Notes: generated by a model not told the origin, from the letters alone. 64,000 bases of DNA from Rubellimicrobium sp. CFH 75288 (GCF_009904055.1 NZ_WYDP01000001.1:496001-560000); one strand, 5' to 3'. Shown: positions 43,782 through 52,631, counted from the first letter of the stretch. Numbers and translations are program-made.

Positions 43782-44389
43782 GCTCGCCTCCATTCCTCCA
43801 CCAGCGCCCGCGTGGCCGCTTCCGGGTCCTCGGCCCGCACGACGGCCGAGACGACCGCCATGCCGGCAGCCCCCGCCCGCTTCAGGGCCGCGGCATCGCC
43901 CGGCCCCAGACCCCCTATGGCCACCACGGGGACGGGGCAGCGGGCCGCGATCGCGGCCAGACCGTCGAACCCGACGGGCGGGGCGTGGTCCGGCTTGGTC
44001 GCGGTCGGCCGCACCGGCCCGGCGCCGACATAGTCGATCCCCACCGGGATCGCGGCGCATTGCTCGACCGCCTCCACCGACAGGCCGAGGATCCGCCCCG
44101 CTCCGAGCCGCGCCCGGGCCCTGCGCGGATCGCCGTCGCCCTGCCCCAGATGCAGCCCGTCCGCCCCGGCCGCCAGGGCCACCTCGAGCCGGTCGTTGAC
44201 GATCAGCCTGACTCCCCAAGGCCGGAGCGCAGCCGCGAGGGTCCGGGCCAGCGGGACCAGTTCGGCATCGGGCGCGATCTTGTCGCGCAGCTGCACCGCC
44301 CAGGCGCCCCCGCGCGCGGCGGCCAGCGCCTGATCGAGGACCGGGCGCGGCGCGGAGGGGTCCAGGATCGCATAGACCGGGCCGATCAT
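43778..44389 (-). CDS. thiE: Thiamine phosphate synthase ThiE
   Basis: 203-residue TIM-barrel enzyme joining HMP-PP and thiazole phosphate. LIVNDRLEVALAAGADGLHL GQGD region (NDR, then GLHLGQGD), VGAGPVRPTATKPDH and VAIGGL motifs are present. It overlaps thiM and thiD by 4 bp each. Thiamine salvage (with ThiM and ThiD) rather than de novo synthesis is indicated, since thiC and thiG are not in the window. Confidence 0.93.
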   Translation of the reverse strand: MIGPVYAILDPSAPRPVLDQALAAARGGAWAVQLRDKIAPDAELVPLARTLAAALRPWGVRLIVNDRLEVALAAGADGLHLGQGDGDPRRARARLGAGRILGLSVEAVEQCAAIPVGIDYVGAGPVRPTATKPDHAPPVGFDGLAAIAARCPVPVVAIGGLGPGDAAALKRAGAAGMAVVSAVVRAEDPEAATRALVEEWRRA

Positions 44390-45174
44390 GCCCGTTCCAC
44401 CCGGGCCGCGGCATCGAGACCCTCGGGCGTCTGCGCGGCCAGCGCGTCGAGAAAGGCGGGCAGGAAGCTGCCCGGCCCTGCGGCGCGGCCCGCCGCCTCC
44501 TCGCCCGCCGCACCGTAGAAGGCCAGGGCCGCCACGGTCGCCTCCAGCGGAGACTGTCCCGCGCAGAAGGCCCCGATCACGCCGTTGAGCGAGCAGCCCA
44601 GGGCGGTGACGCGCGCCATCAGCGCATGGCCGTTGGCCACGCGGTATCCGGCCCGTCCGTCGGTGACGAAATCCACCGGTCCGGACACGGCGACGATGCC
44701 GCCGGTCTGCTCGGCCAGCGCGCGGGCCGCATCCGTGGCCGCCTCCACGCTGTCGCCCGCATCCACGCCGCGCGCCGATCCCGTCAGCCCTGCCAGCGCG
44801 CGGATTTCCGAGGCGTTGCCGCGCACGACGGTCGGCCGCAGCGCCACGAGCCGCCCGGCCAGGTCCCGGCGGAAGCGCGTGGCCGCCACGCCGACCGGAT
44901 CGAGGACCCAGGGACGGCCGAGCCGGTTCATCGTCCCCGCCGCCTCCTCCATCGCGCTCCCCCAGGCGGGATCGGCGGTTCCGATATTGACGGTCAGGGT
45001 CTGCGCGAGGGCGGCGAACTCGGCCGCCTCCTCCCGGGCATGGACCATCGCCGGCGAGGCGCCGGCGGCAAGCAGGACATTGGCCATGACGTTCATGGCC
45101 ACGAAGTTCGTGATGTTGTGCACCAGCGGCACCGTCTGGCGCATCCGGTCGAGATACGGTCCCGGTTCGGTCAT
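44386..45174 (-). CDS. thiM: Hydroxyethylthiazole kinase ThiM
   Basis: 262 residues. PLVHNITNFVAMNVMANVLL at the start, NIGTADPAW, LDPVGVAATRFR and VTALGCSLNGVIGAF near the C-terminus are diagnostic of ThiM, which phosphorylates the thiazole alcohol for salvage. The ATG at 45174 follows GGAG by 7 nt. It is the first gene behind a TPP riboswitch. Confidence 0.94.
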   Translation of the reverse strand: MTEPGPYLDRMRQTVPLVHNITNFVAMNVMANVLLAAGASPAMVHAREEAAEFAALAQTLTVNIGTADPAWGSAMEEAAGTMNRLGRPWVLDPVGVAATRFRRDLAGRLVALRPTVVRGNASEIRALAGLTGSARGVDAGDSVEAATDAARALAEQTGGIVAVSGPVDFVTDGRAGYRVANGHALMARVTALGCSLNGVIGAFCAGQSPLEATVAALAFYGAAGEEAAGRAAGPGSFLPAFLDALAAQTPEGLDAAARVERA

Positions 45175-45248
45175 CGCTTTCTCCGCGCGGGCGCGGGAAA
45201 CGCGATCCTCGGAACGGCAGGGGGCAGGTCGGCCCGTTCGTCGCACCG

Positions 45249-45330
45249 CGGACTTCCTACGCCAGCATGATCTGGTTCAGGTTCGAAGGGTGCCTCTCAG
45301 CCCGCGCCGAAGCGCGGACGCCCCTGTCCG
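45249..45330 (-). promoter_or_regulatory. TPP riboswitch (THI element) upstream of thiM
   Basis: Read on the minus strand, this has the conserved TPP aptamer: GGGCTGAGAGGCACCC, then TTCGAACCTGAACCAGATC and ATGCTGGCGTAGGA, closed by a short P1 (CGGAC with GTCCG). The CTGAGA and ACCTGA blocks and the CGTAGGA end are present in order. It lies 75 bp before the thiM start, so binding of thiamine pyrophosphate probably hides the thiM ribosome site or ends transcription. Confidence 0.93.
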
Positions 45331-45387
45331 GTCGGGACAGTAGAAGACCCCGCGCGGCCGGTGTCAACCGGCCGGGCGGATGGCCGG

Positions 45388-46554
45388 TCAGGCCCCGCCG
45401 GCCAGCCGGGCGGGGAGACGCTCGAGCATCGCCAGGCAGCGGGCGAGCTGATCGAGGGCCAGGTATTCGTCCGGCCTGTGGGCCTGCTCGATCGAGCCGG
45501 GGCCGCAGACCACCGCCGACAGGCCCATCGTCTGGAAGATCCCGGCCTCGGTGCCGAACGGCACGAGGCCCGTCTCCGTCGCGCCGGCAAGGGCCATGAC
45601 GATGTCCCGCGCCTCGTTTCCGGCCGCGGGAACAAGGCCTTCCACCTCGCCGACCGTTTCGGTCACGATGGTCGCGCCGGGCCAGACGGCCTGCATCGCG
45701 GGCAGGAGCGTGCCGTCGCAGAACCGGGCCATCTCGGCCTTGACGAAGGTCGCATCCTCCGGGCTCACGGGCCGCATCTCCCAGTCCACGCGCGCGCGGC
45801 CGGCGATGACGTTGCGCGCCTGCCCCCCATGGAGCGCGCCGGCGTTGATCGTCGTCCAGGGCGGCTCGAAGCGGCTGTCGGCCGGCGCGCGCGCCCTGAG
45901 CACCTCCTTCAGCTCCAGAAGCCGCGCGACGTAGCGCGCCGCGATCTCGACCGCGTTCACGCCCCGGTCGGGGTCCGAGCCGTGCCCCTCGAGACCCGCG
46001 ACATGCGTGCTGTATTCGCAGCAGCCCTTGTGCCCCTCGACGACGCGCATCCCGGTCGGCTCGCCGATCAGGGCGGCAGAGGGCCGCAGGCCGCGCTGAC
46101 GGAGCCAGTCCGCCAGGGCGCGCGCCCCGAGGCATCCCACCTCCTCGTCGTAGGTCAGGGCATAGTGCACCGGCCGCTCGGGCCGGGCGGCGGCCAGCAG
46201 GGGGGCCGTCGCCACCGCCGCCGCGACAAAGCCCTTCATGTCGCACGTCCCGCGCCCGTAGAGCCGCCCGTCGCGCTCGGTCAGCCGGAAGGGGTCGGTG
46301 GTCCAGACCTGATCGGCCACCGGCACCACGTCCGTGTGGCCCGACAGGACGAAACCCCCATCCCGGTCGGGGCCGATCGTGGCGAACAGGTTCGCCTTGC
46401 GGCCCGTGGGATCGCTCAGGATCTGGACCCGGGCCCCCGCCGCCTCGAGCCGGTCGGCAAGATGCTCCACCAGCGCCAGGTTGCTGTCCTCCGAGACGGT
46501 CGGAAACGCCACGAGCTCCGCCAGGAGGTCCCGCGTCCGCGCCAGCAGCGTCAC
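45388..46554 (-). CDS. M20-family deacetylase (ArgE-like)
   Basis: 388 residues of the ArgE/DapE family. Metal ligands are visible: H73 and D75 (SGHTDVVPV), D105 (GTCDMKG) and the DEEVG catalytic Glu near 137; a dimerisation insert follows (TINAGALHGGQARN). It resembles acetylornithine deacetylases. The gene starts 4 bp after the ectoine-hydrolase-like gene, so it may deacetylate the N-acetyl product of that hydrolase instead of acetylornithine. Confidence 0.85.
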   Translation of the reverse strand: MTLLARTRDLLAELVAFPTVSEDSNLALVEHLADRLEAAGARVQILSDPTGRKANLFATIGPDRDGGFVLSGHTDVVPVADQVWTTDPFRLTERDGRLYGRGTCDMKGFVAAAVATAPLLAAARPERPVHYALTYDEEVGCLGARALADWLRQRGLRPSAALIGEPTGMRVVEGHKGCCEYSTHVAGLEGHGSDPDRGVNAVEIAARYVARLLELKEVLRARAPADSRFEPPWTTINAGALHGGQARNVIAGRARVDWEMRPVSPEDATFVKAEMARFCDGTLLPAMQAVWPGATIVTETVGEVEGLVPAAGNEARDIVMALAGATETGLVPFGTEAGIFQTMGLSAVVCGPGSIEQAHRPDEYLALDQLARCLAMLERLPARLAGGA

Positions 46555-46558
46555 CCTC

Positions 46559-47746
46559 TCAGTCCTTCACGAAGAGCCGGCGCTCGAGATGGCACAGGGT
46601 CTCGGCCGGGCCGGTCTCGCGGATCAGGATGGTTTCGGTCGTCTCGAGCCCCCATTCGTCCAGCCACAGGCCCGGCATGAAGTGGAAGGTCATTCCCGGC
46701 TCCAGCACCGTCCGGTCCGAGGCGCGCAGCGAGACCGTCCGTTCGCCCCAGTCGGGTGGGTAGGACAGGCCCACCGGATAGCCGCAGCGGGCGCCCCGGC
46801 GGTCGATGCCGGCACGCCTCATCGCCGCCTCGAGCGCATCCGCCACGTCGCAGGCCCGGTTGCCGGCGCGCGCCGCCTCGAGCCCGGCCTCGAGCCCCTC
46901 CGTCAGCGCCTCGGCGGCCCGACGCATGGCGTCGGGCGGCGTGCCCAGAAAGACGGTCCGGCAGAGCGGCGCGTGATAGCGCCGGAAGCAGCCCGACAGC
47001 TCGAAGAAGGTCGCCTCGCCCGACCGCAGGGGCGCTCCGTTCCAGGTGAGGTGCGGGGCGGAGGCCTCCCGGCCCGAGGGGACGAGCGGCACGATCGCCG
47101 GATAGTCGCCCCAGTCCTCTCCGACGCCGAGGATGCCGGCCCGCGCGATCTCGGCCACCAGCTCGTTCTTGCGCAGGCCCGGACGGGCCAGCTCGATGCC
47201 CAGACGCACGATCCGCTCCGAGATGGCGGCGGCCCGCCGCATGAAGGCGATCTCGGCCTCCGACTTCACCAGCCGCTGCCAGTTCACGAGCGCGGTCGCA
47301 TCGACAAGCATGGCCTCCGGCAGGTTCGAGGCCAGCACCGCGTGAGCCTTGGCGGAGTAGTAGTAGTTCTCCATCTCCACCCCGATCCGGGCGCGCCCGA
47401 ACCCCAGATCGAGGATGCGGCGGGCCAGATCCTCCATGGGGTGACAGTCCGTCGCCTGGACGAGGTGCTCGGAATAGCCGTGGATGCACGCCTCGGCCAT
47501 CCACACGGTCAGGCGCGCACCGTTGGCGTCCTGCCTGCGACCCCACCAGAGCGGATCGCCCTCCGGCGGCACGATCACGCCCTGGTGGACGTAGAACGAC
47601 CAGCCGTCGTAGCCCGTGAGCCAGGACTGGTTGGACGGATCGGTGACAAAGAGCAGGTCGATGCCGGCCTGCTCCATGGCCCGCCGCGTCCTGGACAGCC
47701 GCCGCTGATATTCGGCCGGCTCGAAGGGGATGCTGTCCTGCCCCAT
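46559..47746 (-). CDS. doeA: Ectoine hydrolase-like M24 protein (DoeA/EutD)
   Basis: 395 residues with creatinase-type N-domain and pita-bread C-domain. Canonical M24 metal ligands are altered: the first Asp is E249 (FFELSG), and SIEPG is replaced by HFMPG. TGYDGWSFYVHQG carries Y46. As I recall, ectoine hydrolase EutD uses a Tyr and a Glu 203 residues apart, the same spacing as Y46 and E249. The protein therefore probably opens a cyclic amidine ring such as ectoine. ATG at 47746; first gene of a two-gene unit with the M20 deacetylase, divergent from the aminotransferase gene. Confidence 0.8.
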   Translation of the reverse strand: MGQDSIPFEPAEYQRRLSRTRRAMEQAGIDLLFVTDPSNQSWLTGYDGWSFYVHQGVIVPPEGDPLWWGRRQDANGARLTVWMAEACIHGYSEHLVQATDCHPMEDLARRILDLGFGRARIGVEMENYYYSAKAHAVLASNLPEAMLVDATALVNWQRLVKSEAEIAFMRRAAAISERIVRLGIELARPGLRKNELVAEIARAGILGVGEDWGDYPAIVPLVPSGREASAPHLTWNGAPLRSGEATFFELSGCFRRYHAPLCRTVFLGTPPDAMRRAAEALTEGLEAGLEAARAGNRACDVADALEAAMRRAGIDRRGARCGYPVGLSYPPDWGERTVSLRASDRTVLEPGMTFHFMPGLWLDEWGLETTETILIRETGPAETLCHLERRLFVKD

Positions 47747-47930
47747 GGCGTGTCTCCCTGCTGCTCCCGCCGGTGACAGCCAGCATGGCCCGTCTTCTCC
47801 CGCCTCCGCAAGGACCGCCCCGGCCGGCGGAGGGGCGACCCGTCCCCCCGGATCGGGCGGAGCGGGATGGCGAGCGCCGCCGCGATGGGCTATCCCTGCC
47901 CGGCCACCGCCATCGGGACAGGAGCGTGCG

Positions 47931-49319
47931 ATGCTGACCAATGACCGCCTCGCCCAGTGGGACCGCGACGCGTTCCTGCATCCCTCGACCCACCTGGCCC
48001 AGCATGCGCGCGGCGAGTCGCCCGGACGCATCCTCAGGAGCGGCACAGGGGTCCATGTCGAGGACCGGGACGGCACGCGCTTCCTCGACGCCTTTGCCGG
48101 ACTCTACTGCGTCAACGTGGGCTACGGGCGGCGCGAGATCGCCGAGGCGATCGCCGCCCAGGCGCACGAGCTTGCCTATTACCACGCTTATATGGGTCAC
48201 GGCACCGAGGCGGCGATCACGCTCGCGCACATGGTCCTCGAACGCGCCCCCGAGGGGATGTCCAAGGTCTATTTCGGCCTCGGGGGCTCGGACGCCAACG
48301 AGACCAACGTCAAGATCGTCTGGTACGTGAACAACGTGCTGGGCCGCCCGGAGAAGAAGACGATCATCTCGCGCTGGCGCGGCTATCACGGATCGGGCCT
48401 GATGACCGGTTCGCTGACCGGGCTCGAGCTCTTTCACCGGGCCTTCGACCTGCCTCTGGCCCGGGTCGTCCACACCGAGGCGCCCTACTACTTCCGCCGC
48501 CCCCGCCCGGAGATGACCGAAGCCGAATTCACCGCCCATTGCGCCGCCGAACTCGAGGCGCTGATCGAGCGCGAGGGTCCGGACACGATCGCCGCCTTTG
48601 TCGCCGAGCCGGTCCTCGGCACCGGCGGCATCGTGCCGCCCCCCGCCGGCTACTGGGAGGCGATCCAGCCGATCCTGCGCCGGCACGACATCCTGCTCGT
48701 CCTCGACGAGGTGGTGACGGGGTTTGGACGGCTGGGAACGATGTTCGGCGCGACGCATTACGGCATCCGGCCGGACATCATCACGGTGGCCAAGGGGCTG
48801 ACCTCGGCCTATGCGCCGCTCTCGGGCTCCATCGTCTCCGAGCGCGTCTGGAAGGTCCTCGAGGAGGGCACCGACCGGCTGGGACCGTTCGGCCACGGCT
48901 GGACCTACTCGGCCCATCCCATCGGGGCGGCGGCGGGGGTCGCGAACCTGCGGCTCATCGACAGTCTCGGGCTGGTCGGGAATGCCGCGGATGTCGGGCC
49001 CTACCTGCTGGGCCGGATGCGCGAGGCGCTCGCCGATCACCCCCATGTGGGCGAGGTGCGCGGCGCAGGCATGCTCTGCGCCGTCGAACTCGTGGAGGAT
49101 CGCGACAGCCGGGTGTTCTTCGACCCCGCCCGCCGGATCGGGCCGCAGGTCGCCGCCACGCTGCTCGAGCGGAGCCGGGTCATCGCGCGGGCCATGCCCC
49201 AGGGCGACATCATCGGCTTCGCCCCGCCGCTCTGCCTCACGCGCGAGGAGGCGGACCGGATCGTGGCCGCGACGGTCGATGCAGTGCACGCGGTCCTGGG
49301 GCCGGGCGGAGGGACCTGA
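47931..49319 (+). CDS. Class III (omega) aminotransferase
   Basis: 462-residue PLP enzyme of the acetylornithine/GABA/putrescine aminotransferase fold. K288 in TVAKGLTSAY binds PLP and D259 (LVLDEVVTGFGR) contacts the ring nitrogen. GLYCVNVGYGRREIAEAIA and YHAYMGHGTEAAI resemble putrescine- or omega-amino-acid:pyruvate aminotransferases. AGGAG precedes the ATG. In its setting it could act on diaminobutyrate (as DoeD does in ectoine breakdown) or on putrescine made by the neighbouring ureohydrolase. Confidence 0.85.
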   Translation: MLTNDRLAQWDRDAFLHPSTHLAQHARGESPGRILRSGTGVHVEDRDGTRFLDAFAGLYCVNVGYGRREIAEAIAAQAHELAYYHAYMGHGTEAAITLAHMVLERAPEGMSKVYFGLGGSDANETNVKIVWYVNNVLGRPEKKTIISRWRGYHGSGLMTGSLTGLELFHRAFDLPLARVVHTEAPYYFRRPRPEMTEAEFTAHCAAELEALIEREGPDTIAAFVAEPVLGTGGIVPPPAGYWEAIQPILRRHDILLVLDEVVTGFGRLGTMFGATHYGIRPDIITVAKGLTSAYAPLSGSIVSERVWKVLEEGTDRLGPFGHGWTYSAHPIGAAAGVANLRLIDSLGLVGNAADVGPYLLGRMREALADHPHVGEVRGAGMLCAVELVEDRDSRVFFDPARRIGPQVAATLLERSRVIARAMPQGDIIGFAPPLCLTREEADRIVAATVDAVHAVLGPGGGT

Positions 49320-49359
49320 CGCCCCCGCCCGCAGCAGGACCGGAGGCCGTCCATCCGCC

Positions 49360-49917
49360 TCACGGCGGCGGCACGAGGACGAACAGTGCCTCCGCCGGGT
49401 CCGTCCGGCTCGGATTGACAAAGGTATGGGCCCGGCGCGGATCGAAGGTGAGCGCGTCGCCGGGCCCCAGTTCGTAGGTCTCGGCCTCCACCGTCACGCA
49501 GAGCCGACCCGACAGGACCAGAACCATCTCCTCCTCGGAGCGCAGCGAATACTGCGTCTCTCCGCCCCCCCCGCCCGGTTCCAGGGTCGAATGGATGGCC
49601 AGAAGCCAGCGGGTGCCGGCGGGCGTGATCTGCACATCGCGGATGCGGTGGCCGCCGAAGGCGATCGGCGCGCGCTCGGCGGCGCGCACCACCCCGGCCG
49701 CGGGACCGGCAAAGAGGCTGCCCACGGGCAGGTCCAGCACCTCGCAGAGCCGCACGAGCGAGGCGACCGAGGGGGAGGTGCGGTCGCGCTCGATCTCGGA
49801 CAGGAATCCCTTGGTCAGCCCGATCCGCTCCGCGACCTCCTCGAGCGTCAGGCCGAGCGCCCGCCGCCGCGCCCGCAGCCTCTGGCCCACCAGATGGCCG
49901 CCCTCCGGCCGTGTCAT
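49360..49917 (-). CDS. XRE-family regulator with cupin domain
   Basis: 185 residues: HTH at about 11-65 (LGLTLEEVAERIGLTKGFLS) and cupin at about 110-180 (LRSEEEMVLVLSGRL, LGPGDALTFDPRRAHTF). Start chosen at ATG 49917, 8 nt after AAGGGG; an in-frame ATG at 49980 would extend into the promoter. It probably senses an amino acid or amine and controls the flanking genes, including the divergent importer, through the palindrome at 50005-50018. Confidence 0.85.
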   Translation of the reverse strand: MTRPEGGHLVGQRLRARRRALGLTLEEVAERIGLTKGFLSEIERDRTSPSVASLVRLCEVLDLPVGSLFAGPAAGVVRAAERAPIAFGGHRIRDVQITPAGTRWLLAIHSTLEPGGGGGETQYSLRSEEEMVLVLSGRLCVTVEAETYELGPGDALTFDPRRAHTFVNPSRTDPAEALFVLVPPP

Positions 49918-50004
49918 CAGCGCAACCCCTTCACCGTCCGGATACCGTTCCACTCTGCCGGGTGGCGGGCAACGCCGCAACAGCTCCTGTCAACCCATAG
50001 AGAA

Positions 50005-50037
50005 CTTAGTTTACTGAGAGCAAACTTCTGCTAGGAT
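50005..50037 (+). promoter_or_regulatory. Promoter with overlapping palindromic operator before the amino-acid importer
   Basis: CTTAGT-TT-ACTGAG (50005-50018) is a near-perfect palindrome with one mismatch. It overlaps a -35-like TTTACT (50010-50015), spaced 16 bp from a -10-like TAGGAT (50032-50037). This is the expected arrangement for repression by the divergently encoded XRE-cupin regulator. The half-site resembles TTTAGT/ACTAAA before the other XRE-cupin gene. Confidence 0.5.
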
Positions 50038-50073
50038 CGCGGCAGGCTTTCTCCCCGCTGCAGGACATCCTCC

Positions 50074-50886
50074 ATGGGCCACCCTGTCCCCCTCGCCGCC
50101 TCCGCCCTTCTCGCCGCCCTCCTGCCGCTGGCCGCGACGGCCGGCGACCGGCCCGGCTTCGTGGCCGACGGCACCCTCTCCGTCTGCCTCGATCCGACCT
50201 TTCCGCCGATGGAATTCATGGCCGAGGGCGGAACCGATCCCATGGGGGTCGATGTGGACGTGGCGCGCGCGCTGGCCGGCCACTGGGCTGTCGAGGTCGC
50301 CTTCCAGCCGATGGAGTTCACCGGCATCCTGCCCTCGCTCGCGGCCGGGCGCTGCGACGTGGCGATCAGCGGCATGCTCCTGACCGAGGAGCGGCTCCAG
50401 AGCTTCGACGGCGTGGGCTATCTCAACACCTTCATCGTGGTCGCGGGCCCCAGCGGCGCGCCCCCGCTGGAGAGCGGGGACGATCTGGCGGGCCGGACGA
50501 TCGCGGTGCAGTCGGGCACGACCTATCTCGCGCGGATGGAGGCGCTGAACGCCGATCTCGCCGCGCGCGGGCTGGCGCCGATGACGATCCAGCAATATCC
50601 CAAGCAGACCGACGCCATCCTCCAGCTCGCTCTCGGCCGGGTCGAGGGGGTGGTGACGCAGGACACCGAGATCGCCTGGCGCGAGCGCGAGAATCCCGGC
50701 CAGTTCTCGGTCATCTGGACCGTTCCCCAGGAGACGGTCGAACCCTACGCCATCTACTTCCGCAAGTCCGAGGAGGACCGCGCGGCCGTGACGGCGGCCG
50801 TCGACGCCCTCGTCGCCGACGGCACCATGGCAGCGATCCTGGCGGAATGGGGCCTGCCTGCGACCATGCTCGAGAACCTGCGGTAG
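50074..50886 (+). CDS. Polar amino-acid ABC transporter substrate-binding protein (family 3)
   Basis: 270 residues with signal peptide about 1-23 (ASALLAALLPLAATAG). SBP family 3 features: LSVCLDPTFPPMEFM, GVDVDVARAL, MEFTGILPSLAAGRCDVAISG and a C-terminal WGLP. It should bind an amino acid, ectoine or guanidino compound in the periplasm. The permease gene follows after 4 bp. Confidence 0.87.
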   Translation: MGHPVPLAASALLAALLPLAATAGDRPGFVADGTLSVCLDPTFPPMEFMAEGGTDPMGVDVDVARALAGHWAVEVAFQPMEFTGILPSLAAGRCDVAISGMLLTEERLQSFDGVGYLNTFIVVAGPSGAPPLESGDDLAGRTIAVQSGTTYLARMEALNADLAARGLAPMTIQQYPKQTDAILQLALGRVEGVVTQDTEIAWRERENPGQFSVIWTVPQETVEPYAIYFRKSEEDRAAVTAAVDALVADGTMAAILAEWGLPATMLENLR

Positions 50887-50890
50887 GCGC

Positions 50891-51595
50891 TTGGGCTTCG
50901 ACACCGCCGTCTTCTGGGGCGCCCTGACCTCGGCCGCCTTCGCGCGCGGGGCAGCCCTGACGCTCGCGCTCGCGGCTCTCGCCCATGCCGCCGCCATCGT
51001 CATCGCCATCCCGCTCGCAATCCTGCTGCGGCGGCCGGGGCGACGCTGGCGGTGGCCGGTCGTCGCCTATGTCGGGCTCTTCCGGGCGATCCCGACGCTG
51101 CTGCTGCTCCTGATCGTGTGGAACGCGCTGCCGCAGGTGCTGCCCGCCTTGCGCGAGCCGTGGTTCACCCCGTTTCTGGCCGCCTTCGTCGCGCTCGCCC
51201 TCAACGAGGCCGCCTATCAGGTCGAGATCAACCGCGCCGCGCTCGCCGCCGTGGACGAAGGCCAGATCGCGGCCGGGGACGCGCTCGGCCTCAAGCGCTG
51301 GCAGACCTTCCGGCTGATCGTCCTGCCGCAGGCGGTGCGCACCGCCCTGCCGCCCACGGTCAACGAGTTCATCACGCTGCTCAAGCTCACATCGCTGGCA
51401 TCGGTGATCTCGCTGCAGGAGCTGATGACGGTCACGCAGATCACCGTGGCCCGCACCTTCCAGTTCGCCGAGCACTACGCGGCCGCCCTGGTCTACTACC
51501 TCGTCATGGTGTTCGGCCTGATGGCCCTGCAGGCGCGGATCGAACGCCGCTTCGCCTGGTCGGCACGCGCTCCGGCCGCATCCCGCCGTGCCTGA
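50891..51595 (+). CDS. Polar amino-acid ABC transporter permease
   Basis: 234-residue permease of the HisMQ family with about five helices; the EAA loop is QIAAGDALGLKRWQTFRLIV followed by LPQAVRTALPP. The start appears to be TTG at 50891; no ATG or GTG gives a better N-terminus. No ATPase gene follows, so the importer must borrow one from elsewhere. The 3' end lies before the ureohydrolase gene. Confidence 0.85.
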   Translation: MGFDTAVFWGALTSAAFARGAALTLALAALAHAAAIVIAIPLAILLRRPGRRWRWPVVAYVGLFRAIPTLLLLLIVWNALPQVLPALREPWFTPFLAAFVALALNEAAYQVEINRAALAAVDEGQIAAGDALGLKRWQTFRLIVLPQAVRTALPPTVNEFITLLKLTSLASVISLQELMTVTQITVARTFQFAEHYAAALVYYLVMVFGLMALQARIERRFAWSARAPAASRRA

Positions 51596-51611
51596 CCCCT
51601 CGGAGATTCCG

Positions 51612-52631
51612 ATGCCCGATCCCGATCTCGACGCCGCCCGACGCTCGAGCGAAAGCTGGTACTGGTGGGGGGTTCCGACCTTCTTCCGCTGCCCCTGGAA
51701 CCCCGATCCGGCGGCCTGCGACATCGCGCTCGTGGGCGTGCCGCATTCCTCGGGCAACGGCTCGACCGAGCGCGACCAGCACCTCGGCCCGCGCGCGGTG
51801 CGGCATGTCTCGGGCTTCTACCGCCGCGCGCATGCCCGCCACCGCATCGCGCCCTTCGAGGCGCTGAGCGTGCACGACCTCGGCGACGTGCCCCTGCCCG
51901 AGGCCATGAACAACGAGGCCTGCGTCCGCGACATCGAGGCCTTCTTCGCCCGCCTCGATGCCGCCGGCACGAGGCCCGTGGCGATCGGCGGGGACCATTC
52001 GATCACCGGGCCGATCCTCAAGGCGCTCGCCGGGCCGGGGCGGCGTCTCGCGCGGGGCGGGCCTTGCGCGCTGATCCACTTCGACGCGCATACCGACAGC
52101 TACGAACACATCCCCCACTGGCTGGGGGCGCGCCGGTCGGCCGCGCACTGGGCGGCCTACACGGTGCGCGAGGGCGCCGTGGACCCGGCCGCCAGCCTCC
52201 AGATCGGCGTGCGCGGGCACCCGTCGGGCCTTCTCCACCAGGGCCGCACGGGCCAGTCGAGCCGCGATCTGGGCTACCGCGTCATCGACATCGACGAGGT
52301 GGAGGCGCTGGGGGTCGGGGGAGTGCTGGCCGAGATCCGCGCCCGCGTCGGCGACCGGCCGGCCTATGTGACCTTCGATCTCGACGTGCTCGACCCCGCG
52401 GTGGCGCCCGGCGTGTCGAACCTCGAACCCGGCTGGGGCGGCCTGTCGATCCGCGAGGCGACGCGGCTCCTTCAGGGGCTCGCCGGGCTCGACATCATCG
52501 GCGGCGACATCGTCTGCCTGATGCCGACAAAGGACAGCCCGAACGGGATCACGGCCCAGGTCGCGATGGTGGTCGCCTTCGAACTCGTGTCCCTCGTCGC
52601 ACTCGCCCGCGGCGCCGCACCCGCGGCCTGA
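51612..52631 (+). CDS. Agmatinase/arginase-family ureohydrolase
   Basis: 339 residues with the dimanganese motifs GGDHS (H129), DAHTD (D158, H160, D162) and FDLDVLDP (D256, D258). It hydrolyses a guanidino group to urea and an amine. Family members act on agmatine, guanidinobutyrate, guanidinopropionate or arginine, and the sequence does not decide. ATG at 51612 is 7 nt after CGGAG; an in-frame GTG at 51588 overlaps the permease gene. It is the last gene of the importer unit. Confidence 0.87.
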   Translation: MPDPDLDAARRSSESWYWWGVPTFFRCPWNPDPAACDIALVGVPHSSGNGSTERDQHLGPRAVRHVSGFYRRAHARHRIAPFEALSVHDLGDVPLPEAMNNEACVRDIEAFFARLDAAGTRPVAIGGDHSITGPILKALAGPGRRLARGGPCALIHFDAHTDSYEHIPHWLGARRSAAHWAAYTVREGAVDPAASLQIGVRGHPSGLLHQGRTGQSSRDLGYRVIDIDEVEALGVGGVLAEIRARVGDRPAYVTFDLDVLDPAVAPGVSNLEPGWGGLSIREATRLLQGLAGLDIIGGDIVCLMPTKDSPNGITAQVAMVVAFELVSLVALARGAAPAA

